From assembly GCA_958295665.1 (NCBI GenBank), contig OY282560.1:193876061-193940060 (forward strand): 64,000 nucleotides of DNA, read 5' to 3'. A program made the translations under genes and the position numbers. The notes under the pieces were generated by a model. The model was not told the origin of the DNA. It made no database searches and saw only the letters and a program-made list of their open reading frames with translations. Shown piece after piece: positions 55,632 to 64,000 of this stretch. Positions within the stretch are counted from its first letter, which is position 1. Each line of letters opens with the position of its first letter. This DNA comes from Tipula vernalis (lineage: Eukaryota; Arthropoda; Insecta; Diptera; Tipulidae).

Positions 55632-56326
55632 TTTACTACTTTAGACGCTGAACTGTAAAATACGTCAATTTGTGGTTATAGGACTTACGGATAGGATAGG
55701 ACAGGATTTTACGACCACTGAAATCAAGTTCTGCTTCCAATGTTGCGATTACATATTATTCTGAAGCTTTAACATTATTAAAGAATATTTAATTTAGGAA
55801 TTGGCGACAAAATAGGAAGCACCTTTTATTATTGCCGGGGTCGTCAAAGATTGGCGTTGATCAAGTGGCATACAGTATGCTGATTCCTTGATTGTATTAT
55901 GTAATATGTTAGTTATAAAAACATAAATTATTATACATTTTTATATTAATGGTATCCGTCAAACAGCAGAACTTGTTCCTCCTCTTAATTCGTTTAATCT
56001 AGATCTATGTAATATTGTCTAGGACTATGTAGAATTGTTTCTTTAAATCAATCCACTTAAGAACCCGGGTTCCGAAGCATTTATATATTATTATTTTGTG
56101 TTTAAATTATTTTATGATTAGTTTTTGTCGGTATATAGTATATGGCTTAAATCTAACTACCTACTGGTCAAACTAAACTCAGTTTAAATTATTTTGTTTT
56201 ACTTTAAAATTTGTTAACAATCGAAATAAATATTTTTGTACAGTGCTCAGTCTATCCCACACATGTATTTGCAACAAGCAAAACTCTCATGATGCACAAA
56301 TAAAAATATTTTCTTTCATCAGGGTA
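55632..56326. other. AT-rich region, with a primer-binding-site-like word
   Basis: No gene recognised. The word AATTGGCGACAAAATAGG at about 55799-55816 resembles the Gypsy-1 primer-binding-site region (AATTGGCGACGAGAATAA at 74). It could be a scrap of a related element; with no other support I leave it at that. Confidence 0.4.
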
Positions 56327-57656
56327 TCGATTTTGGTCGCAAAATGAGGATTGAGGATTGAGAATTTTGTATATGTACACGGCGTATAATATACATTTTG
56401 CTATTATGTGCCGTCAAATAATTTTATTGTATTAGTGTGTTTTCTCATGATGGTAAGTATCAAAAATAAGCTAAGCGGGTGAAATCGGTTCAACTTTTTT
56501 GTTGCTTCCGCTCGCCTTGAGTTATTTTTCCCTACCTTTTAACATGAGGAATTCATGTTTTTCTATCTATTGTTGTTGTAAACGAGACATTCATTTTACT
56601 TCGTTACCAAAAATCCAAAACAATATACGCAATCAATTGCTCGTGGTGATCTCAATGTAAAAAACAAAAAGCAGCATAAATAAATGGTTTTTAATTTTTA
56701 CATTCTTCGTCGACCACTTTCATAATATTTTTACTTTTTTTTTTTTTTTTTTTGAGTTATGTGAGAATAAACATTTGAAAAATCAAAAAAAAACAATTCA
56801 GTGTTATCTCATGCGCACGAAAGGAATGTTGTACATATTTTTATTTCCAGTAATTTTCTGCAAAATTTAAAACTAATAAAATTGTTAATTAAATAATGAT
56901 TTAAAGATAAATAAAAATTAGCTAAAAATGGAAAATAAGTTAGAAAAATATTTATAAACTATAATTTTATTAATAATTTTAAATGATGAAAAGACACACG
57001 ACGTACATCCACCCTTTCCTGCGCGTCAATTAACACTAAGTCAAAATCACTAATTTACTTCTTATATTTTCCACTTTATATTTTATATCCCTCTTTTTCG
57101 TGTCATTTTATCTCTCTTATTTGCATCATGTAAAACAAAAGACTTAAAAAAACGCCCATTAGACTCTGTCAAATGTGCGTATTTTTTAGTTTTTTTTAAA
57201 TATAACATGGCAATTGGCAATAGGTTTTTTTGTTTAACATCGAAGAGGGATAATGTGAAAAATGTAAGAAGTAAATTAGTGATTTCAACTTTTAGTGTTA
57301 ATCCAAGCGCAGGAAAGGGAGTATGTACGTCGTGTAATTTTTCTAACTTAAAATTATTAATAAAATTATAGTTTATAAATATTTTTCTCACTTATTTGCC
57401 TTTTTTAATTAATATTTATTTATCTTTAAATCATTCTTCAATTAACCATTTTATTAGTTTTAAATTTTGCAGAAAATTACTGGAAATAAAAATATGTAAA
57501 CCTTTCGTACGCATGAGATGACACTGAATTGTTATTTTTTATATTTCAAATGTTTATTCTCTGTTTTTCTCTATTCTTTGAACACCAATACAATTTAGCA
57601 ATACTATTGCCTTCCGGTAATTCTCAACTCAATCCTCAAATTGCGACCAAAATCGC
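56327..57656. repeat. Long imperfect inverted repeat (hairpin)
   Basis: Left arm 56763-57100 is the reverse complement of right arm 57240-57563 over about 330 bp, with long near-identical runs (for example TTTATTTCCAGTAATTTTCT in the left arm). A further outer block 56327-56365 (GATTTTGGTCGCAAAATGAG) matches 57620-57656. The left arm carries about 390 bp between these blocks that the right arm lacks. The central loop is about 80-140 nt. This may be a foldback transposon, long-TIR element or an inverted duplication. No coding sequence is inside; the frame 57529-57750 is a shadow. Confidence 0.85.
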
Positions 57657-59039
57657 TGTCCTGGTGCTCATAAAACTGAATTTATATTTTGAAATTCTTT
57701 CGAGGATTCATTGCCATTCATTTCTAAAGTATGTAGCTATTCCAAGATAAAAACAAATTTAATACAAAAACTTTGTTACACGCTGTGAAAAATGAAACGA
57801 GAAAATAAAACGGATGTAATGAAAAATTGTTACGGGAAAACTTTTGTTCTTGTCTCCTTTGATTCTACAAAATACATAATATAAAACTAGGTTCCTATTG
57901 AGATGATATATAAAGGATACACTCACTCGTACGTGTATAAAAAATACCATTGTTCTTGGCTCTTATTCGAAAATTTTTTTTTGACATAAATGGTATGAAT
58001 GTAACAAGAAATATATAGCGAATAATTCCTGTAATACTTTTCAATTTAGAACTGTAGAATGTATAGTTTTTTAGGCAATTATTTATAGTTTAGTAGTTTT
58101 GCCATCAAAAACTTTATTCTCCATTGCATAGTAGTTAATGTCACAAAGAACCAATTTATATGTAAAGGAGGACTAAGTAATATTTCTCGAGGTTACAAAA
58201 ACAAAGTTATTTTTAATGAATTCACACAAAACATTGATTGATTGATTTTTTTTTTAAATCATACGAAATAGAACATAAAACATTTTGGTGTGGGGTTTTG
58301 TGTTAGATGTTAAACAAAACAACTAATAAATATGTCAAAATATAAATTCAAAGCCCTAAAGCTTTTATCCCGATTTGGCGGAATAAAAAACAAACATATT
58401 AAAATAAAATCCAAATTCATTTTAAATTTATTCCAACATTTAAATAAGCTTTAAAACGGAAAATAACATTTGCTTGATGCTGCACGAAAATAAACTGGAT
58501 AAAATATGGCAAGGTTTTTTATTTTTTATTTTCAGATAAACAACCGCACATTTTTAGCCGTGTGGAGGTATTTTTTTTTTATTAAGTGTTAACAGTTAGT
58601 AAGATAACTGTAATTTTTAATGATATTGTTATTATTAATAAAAAAAATTTATTGGTTTTACGCTCGATTTATTTATTTTTATTATTTTTTGCTTGAGCTT
58701 TCGGAATCAATTCAAGTCAATTTTCAAAAGCGTTTCACAGTTGGAATTTTCTTTTTATATACAAAAACGAAAGCAAACTGTTTAGATTGAAATATAAAGT
58801 CTTTGACAATATAACTGAATATTAAACCATTTTTATTGAAAAATAAATACAATTAGTGTAATAATAATCAAAGTGTAGTGAAAATAATTAAAGTGTAATT
58901 TTGGAAAATGCAATCCACCGGGATGCATTTGTCAGGCAATGTTTTTATTTTTGTAGATAGAAAAATTAAAAGTGCATGATTTGGTATTTTGTGAGATTGT
59001 ACATAAAATCAAATTTCAATTTTTAATTACTGAAATCTA
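57657..59039. other. AT-rich region without a recognisable gene
   Basis: Homopolymer-rich DNA, no frame with a known domain, no repeats that I could pair within the window. Confidence 0.6.
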
Positions 59040-59857
59040 ATAATTTGATAGTATTGAAATAGATTTTAACTTAAATAGAAATACGGCGTAGTAAATTTTA
59101 TATTAGATTTTATTTTTACCCACACTTATTTGTATTCTTATGTGGTTTTCTTTTTGCCATTTCAAATTTTTTTTGTTTTTAGTTTTTCGTTTATCTCTTG
59201 TTTTTTTGTTTGCTTTTTGATGGATTTTTGCAGGATTTTTGACGGATTTGGGCAAAAAGAAAACCACATTATGTTTGATTTTGGGTACAATCAGAACCAA
59301 CCAAAATGTCTATAACCATTTTTGTTGGTTTTGGTACAATCGACACTAATACATACTTAAAACATGGTATATAACAGGGCCAACAATATGTTTATGTAGC
59401 TGTCACGTTCGCTCTTCGCACGGATTCTGTAAAGGAAATATACTATGTTTTGTTGGTTTTTGTATTTTAATATACAAACAACAACAAAAAAGAAAATCTT
59501 TCTCATTGGTTTTGATATAGCCGTCACAAATATTTTCCTGTATCTTACATTGATCAGGTATGTTTGAGTGTGCTATAAGGTCGCCTGCAACGCACATGAA
59601 AGATGGTAGAAAATATTTACCTTCAATGTGTGTTGGGGTTTTAGTATATAAGATTTGGTTAATTATATGCTGGTTTTGTTCATCTCTTTATGTTACCCGG
59701 TATTCATGAAACAGATAGGATAATTAGGTTTGAGTCGAGTTGGAATTGGGAGCTGTCTTATACATTTCATTTAGAATGGTTTATTTAAGTGGGATTAACA
59801 ATTTTTTAAAGATTTTACAAAGTGCATCAAATTGATTTTAAATTGATTTTAATTTAA
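59040..59857. repeat. Tandem repeat unit A (about 1.06-kb family)
   Basis: From GATAGTATTGAAATAG (59048) to TTGATTTTAATTTAA (59857) this matches unit B (62040-62990) in order. Shared words include ACTAATA(C/T)AT(A/G)CTTA, CAATAATATGTTT-like words, CTATGTTTTGTTGGTTTTTG, CACATGAAAGA, TTTACC(T/A)TCAATGTGTGTTGG and TTGGGAGCTGTCTT. Unit A carries the 128-bp MITE at 59141-59268 and is cut at its end by the piggyBac insertion. Confidence 0.85.
59141..59268. mobile_element. Small MITE with 18-bp TIRs and TTA duplication (PIF/Harbinger-like)
   Basis: TGTGGTTTTCTTTTTGCC (59141-59158) is the perfect reverse complement of GGCAAAAAGAAAACCACA (59251-59268). TTA flanks both sides (59138-59140, 59269-59271). 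Repeat unit B lacks this block. A 3-bp TWA duplication with short perfect TIRs suggests a PIF/Harbinger-type non-autonomous element. Confidence 0.75.
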
Positions 59858-61925
59858 CCTTCGCATTGTCGGCAAAAAAAAATCCCTCAATCTTGACTAC
59901 GACTACCCGGGTAAAGAAAAAAATTTCATATATTTTCGCTTATATTCCATAGGATATTTGAATGCAGCTCTGTTTACTTAACTGTTTTTAATTTTGTTTT
60001 GTTGCTTTTGTATGTGTTTTATCTACAATTATTTCAGTCGATGTTTGATTTTTAATAAATGTAGTTAGTTAGTAAAAAAAACATTATTTAATAACTGTGA
60101 TTCTGTAAATGTAAAAAAAAAACAAAGATGGAAAAGGAGAAATTAGAATATTTGTCAACTGTTCAAATGAGCAGGTAATACAATATAAATAAATTTGTAA
60201 CTGTATTTATAAAAAAATATAAAATAACGGTTTATTGCTGCGTGTATTGCATCAAAAATTATCTATTATAGATTATCGTATATGAAGAAAAGCAAAAGTT
60301 TCTTAAAAGTGTAGTGCGTAATGTACTCGTAGCTTCCGATTCGGAAGATGATTTGGCGTCGATCCTGATTATATCCCTGCAAATGACGCCGACGATTCAG
60401 ATGTGGAGTCGAAAATGTTTTCGCTGAGACAAGGGAAACTACTGACTCAGAGGCCGATGAAGAAGAATATTGTAAACACAGATGATAATAGAGATGATCT
60501 AAACCAGAATAATGGAAACGATAATGAATATTATATCGGTAAAGATGGTACTAAATGGCGAAAATCGGGCCCTAATTTACACCATTTGCTGGCCCACAAT
60601 GTTGTGCGCGAACCACTATTTATGGGTCCTAATCCTAATACCAAAAATTTAAATGATGTAGACACATTTTGTAAATTATTTGGTAGTTCGATGCAAAGTA
60701 TAATTTGTAGAAATGCCAACAAAAAGGCCGAAAATCAGTATAAGAAGTACATGGAAGCGAATCCTGATAAAAAAAAATGGTCTGGGAACCGTTAAAAGAG
60801 GAAGAACTGTTTGCAATTATGAACCAACGACCGAACTCTGGAAAAAAAATTCATTCCCATTGTATCGAGCTACAAGTCTATTCGAAGATTTTACACAATA
60901 CATCCCTCTAAGCCCGCCAAGTATGGGATCAAGATATGGTGGGCCTGTGATTCCGAAACCGCGAACAAGGCAGTAATATTATTATCGACGCAGCACGACG
61001 ATGAGAGTACTTCTGGAACAAAATTAAACTCGATATTATTTTATATTATAATTCTACAAAAGGAGCTGTTGATACAATGGACAAAATGTTGTCACAATAT
61101 ACAACAAAGCGGACGATAAATCGCTGGCCACTGGCAATGTTTTTTAACATTTTAGACATAGCGTCACTAGGAACAACCTGTAAAAACTAGTCGCCGGCGA
61201 AAATTTTTAGAAGATCTGGGTGAAAACCTTTGCATCCCACTAATTAAAAACGAGGGCTCTACTTAAAAGAGTTGTAAGCCATTATGCTACCAGAAGTGCA
61301 ACACAATGCATTCTTGGCCTACCAATTAGACAATTACAAGGGCGAAGGGCCTAGTAATACTTTGTTTACACCAGACCAATTATTTGATCGAGACGCATCC
61401 GACCGATTAACGCATAAAAGCCAATGCTTTATGTGCTATAGTGAAGGGAAAAAGAAGAGATCCACAAAAAAAATTTGTAGTTGTTGCAAAAAACCAATCT
61501 GCCAGGAACACAGCCTTCCTCAAACCCAGTGTCAACTATGTCATATGAGCCAATAGTTGATAATTTTTAAGATATTTTCCTCAATTTTATTTACTTTTAG
61601 TTTATTAATTTTTATTTGAATATTGAATTGTGATCGGATATTTTTTCATATCAATGAAATAAAATAAACCAAAAAACCAAATAAAATTTGCATGCAGAAA
61701 AATATCTTTACCGGGGTAAATACTGTCAAGGTGGTCGAAAAAAGCGAAAATTGATGAATTACTCATTACCATATTAGTATCCCGAAATAATTTTAGAATT
61801 TTCTGAAAAATTTGAAACATTTAATCACTGGGTCGAAGGGATTTTAAAATTCGCCTAAAATTCATGTAATTATTCAACGGAGAAAATTACGATCTTTACC
61901 CGGGTAAATACCGACAAGGTGAAAA
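59858..61925 (+). mobile_element. Decayed piggyBac-like transposon at a TTAA site
   Basis: The element lies between TTAA at 59854-59857 and TTAA at 61926-61929. The ends are imperfect inverted repeats: the left end begins CCTTCGCATTGTCGG and the right end read inward is TTTTCACCTTGTCGG. Subterminal words containing CCCGGGTAAA occur at about 59907 and 61898, and CCGGGGTAAA near 61712. Inside is a broken piggyBac transposase gene. Repeat unit B shows the empty site. TTAA duplication and a C-run-like start are defining features of the piggyBac superfamily. Confidence 0.85.
60128..61556 (+). pseudogene. piggyBac transposase remnant
   Basis: A short ATG frame at 60128-60174 ends at a splice-donor-like CAG/GTAATA, and an acceptor-like TTATAG ends at 60271; a small intron is possible but unproven. 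An acidic stretch (SDSEDD near 60340) leads to frame 60403-60795, with DGTKWRKSGPN and GPNPNTKNLNDVDTFCKLF, the standard piggyBac N-terminal region. The first catalytic-Asp region is deleted after 60795. KPAKYGIKIWWACDSET (about 60918-60965) and GAVDTMDKM (about 61064-61090) mark the later catalytic regions. Frame 61284-61556 ends with the cysteine-rich tail (CFMCYSEGK, CSCCKKPICQEH, CQLC). The deletion and frameshifts make it dead. Confidence 0.85.
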
Positions 61926-61929
61926 TTAA

Positions 61930-63000
61930 AATTTATTATAAATTATAAATTAACTAACTATATAAATAAAATGCTAGATTGGAAATGTTAGTTGAGTTAA
62001 GTTGGGTTAAGATTTGATTTTAACACATAATGAGGTATTCATTGATAGATAGTATTGAAATGGATTTTAGCTTGAATGGATGTATGTCGTGGTTGGTTTC
62101 ATGTTGGATTTTATTTTATGCACAATTACAAGTGTTCGGATGTTAGATTTTATGTATAATTGTCACTAATATATGCTTACAACATGATATATATATATAT
62201 ATATAACAAGACCAATAATATGTTTGTACAGCTGTTTCATTCGCTCTTTACGCAGATTCTGTTAAGGAGATGTACCTCCTATGTTTTGTTGGTTTTTGCA
62301 TTATAATGTACAAACGACAACAAAAAAGAGAATTTTTCGTTGGTTTTAATACAGTCGTCACAAGTATTTTTCTGTATCTTGATGAATGGATCGGGTATGT
62401 TTGTATTTGCTGTAAGGTCTCCTGGTACGCACATGAAAGACGGTAGAGGGTATTTACCATCAATGTGTGTTGGTGGTTTTAATATATAAAATTTTGTTAC
62501 TTGTATGCTGTTGTTGTTAATCTCTTTGTGTTTTTGTGTGTTCATGAGACGGCTGCACCCGTCCCTCGATTTGCGGGGTCCCTCTTTGTAGGTTTTCGGG
62601 GGGTTGCGAGTGGTTGGGTTGGCGAAATTTCGATTTATGTACAATTTTTTGGGACGAGATAATTCGTTAAGCGATGTATGGTTGTAAATCGGGGTTTCGT
62701 TAGACGGAGTTTTCGCGAATTTGCCGGGGATTTGTGGAAGGGGGATTTCGTGGATCGAGGGATGGGTGTATGGTATTCTTCAAATCATGAGTTGTGCATA
62801 ATGAAATTTTATATATTCGACCTCAAACAGGATTCTTATACTTTGTATGGTCGAATGGGTTTGAGTCGAATTGGAGTTGGGAGCTGTCTTGTGCATTTAA
62901 TTTAGAATGGTTTATTTGGGTAAGATTAATAATTTTTTTGCAGGTATTGAAGGCTGCATCAAGTTGATTTTGGATTGATTTTTGTTTAATTAATATTATA
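61930..63000. repeat. Tandem repeat unit B (about 1.06-kb family)
   Basis: The unit starts at AATTATAAAT (61941). The same start recurs at 63001, giving a period of 1,060 bp. It contains a (TA)n run at 62186-62205, and on the minus strand an open stretch (62279-62644) partly shared with unit A. The join TTTGTTTAATTAATATTATAAATT (about 62979-63003) is the site that carries piggyBac in unit A. Confidence 0.85.
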
Positions 63001-63150
63001 AATTATAAATTGAGTAAATTTATGAATGGAATACGAATTTGGAAATGTTGGTTTGGGTTGAGTTGGGATTTGATTTTTAACACAAAGTGATGTGTTCATT
63101 TATGTCAATATAGTGGAATTACGTTAAAATATTTTGGAAGGCTTAATGTT
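63001..63150. repeat. Start of a third, partial repeat unit (C)
   Basis: AATTATAAATTGAGTAAA through GGAAATGTTGGTTTGGGTTG to GTGTTCATTTATG matches the first 110 bases of unit B with substitutions. Similarity fades by about 63150. Confidence 0.7.
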
Positions 63151-63559
63151 TTTGAGTTTAATTGTTAACTTAATGAATTTATTGAAGTTTGGATGACGGG
63201 TTACATACATATATGGCACATCGACGTTACGTAAATGGCACATTGAAAAAATTTTAAGAAAGGAATGTTTCATTTTCATTGCATAGATTTATTATTTTAT
63301 TTACTTTGCATGCTTGACTTGGCAGGAAAAGAGGTCCGAACTGAGTTAAAATTTTGGATATATTAATGTTTATTTATTGATAGGGAGATCACATTTTTGA
63401 ATTTTTGATTAGGCGCAGGATTTTGGTGGCAGAGATCTCTTCAATAGGTGAATGATGCTACTTGGATTTTTATTTAGGTAGTCTACTGTTTTATACGTTT
63501 TATTTTTGAGTTGCGAAGGTGACTAGTGTGAAGGAAATCATTCGAATGTGTACATTGTT
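63151..63559. other. AT-rich stretch without a recognisable gene
   Basis: No domain or repeat seen. It may contain the end of the Tc1-like element whose N-terminal scrap follows on the minus strand. Confidence 0.5.
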
Positions 63560-63740
63560 CGCCATAAATATTTGAACGACGTCCGGAATCAATCACTGAA
63601 GCTGATTTTTGGGTAAGTGATTTTGCTACTCGTGCAAATTTACGCTCAGTCGGCTTAGTTAAAAGTCGTGGGCGTCCACGAGGCTTTTTTGTTGATCCTG
63701 TTTCAAATTAATTTCGTTTTTATAAAACTGATGCTACCGT
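63560..63740 (-). pseudogene. Tc1-like transposase N-terminal remnant
   Basis: Minus-strand translation gives FETGSTKKPRGRPRLLTKPT followed by RKFARVAKSLTQKSA. GRPR (complement of 63668-63680) is the AT-hook-like motif between the two helix-turn-helix parts of Tc1 transposases, and 'ETGS' precedes it in that family. The first helix-turn-helix and the catalytic domain are absent, and the frame is closed by stops on both sides. Confidence 0.6.
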
Positions 63741-64000
63741 TTGATTCTCTATAAGGCAGGGATTTATTTTGATACGTTTCTTGGCGTTGCAATGCTTTTA
63801 TTATCAAATTTTTAACGCTTTAATCTATTTGTTTTGAGAAACTAATTTTCAATCCCTAAATTAAATTTTGAATACATAGTTAAACATTTTGTTTTAAAAT
63901 AACAAAATACTATATCTTCCGCTGAAATCAATCACTTTATTAGTATTAAATTGTAATTTAAAGTAATTTAATTTAAATTAATATTGCTGCTTCGTTCAAA
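63741..64000. other. AT-rich end of window
   Basis: Nothing recognised. Confidence 0.5.

Noticed and set aside
59130..59315. Overlapping 61- and 65-codon frames on both strands
   Set aside because: They are translations of the MITE's T- and A-rich stem and interior.
1..64000. CRISPR arrays, bacterial operons, riboswitches, tRNA or rRNA genes
   Set aside because: The repeat classes, AT-rich non-coding DNA and eukaryotic TEs exclude a prokaryotic reading. I saw no tRNA- or rRNA-like fold apart from the SINE candidate.

Overview
This window looks like a piece of an AT-rich insect nuclear genome. The evidence is the mix of mobile elements: jockey-type and LOA-type LINEs, three BEL/Pao copies, Ty3/Gypsy elements including an env-bearing errantivirus, piggyBac, mariner/Tc1 and Helitron remnants. 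I cannot name the species; a fly is a reasonable guess but unproven. I found no convincing host gene, rRNA, tRNA or CRISPR array. Essentially every recognisable coding stretch belongs to a transposable element (TE), most of them decayed, lying on both strands and often nested.

Layout, left part. 1-3719: broken Ty3/Gypsy copy (Gypsy-1) with a possible SINE in its leader. 3720-4800: AT-rich, with one pair of diverged direct repeats. 4800-15808: a triple nest. An old CR1/L2-like LINE is split at 5077 by a jockey-type LINE, which is itself split at 8729 by a nearly complete LOA-type LINE. Both insertions have clear target-site duplications (12 bp and 14 bp) and A-rich 3' tails. 15809-18280: AT-rich, no recognisable gene. 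18290-24260: minus strand, a LINE reverse-transcriptase scrap and then a decayed BEL element (BEL-1).

Middle part. 24240-27430: decayed jockey-like LINE. 27430-28660: BEL-2 pol fragment. 28680-29200: imperfect tandem repeat. 29200-29640: Helitron Rep remnant on the minus strand. 31250-41870: BEL-3, split inside gag by a full-length 7.1 kb errantivirus (two 279-bp LTRs, 4-bp TSD). Its gag and pol are broken but its env frame is open. 42000-42420: mariner transposase C-terminus. 42515-44690: LTR-element leader and proteins I could not assign. 46107-46975 and 51110-52400: remnants of jockey-like LINE(s) on either side of Gypsy-2 (46977-about 51050).

Right part. 52590-55631: second, 5'-truncated LOA-like LINE ending in a CCTAA-rich tail. 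56327-57656: long inverted repeat able to form a hairpin. 59040-63150: tandem repeat of about 1.06 kb period that carries a small PIF/Harbinger-like MITE and a decayed piggyBac at TTAA. 63560-63740: Tc1-like transposase N-terminal scrap.

The genes do not form a host pathway. The organisation suggests a TE sink such as heterochromatin or a piRNA-cluster-like locus; that is inference only. I did not find a convincing new biological system. The most checkable items are the nested insertions, the open errantivirus env, the hairpin repeat at 56.3-57.7 kb, and a template-switch palindrome in BEL-3.
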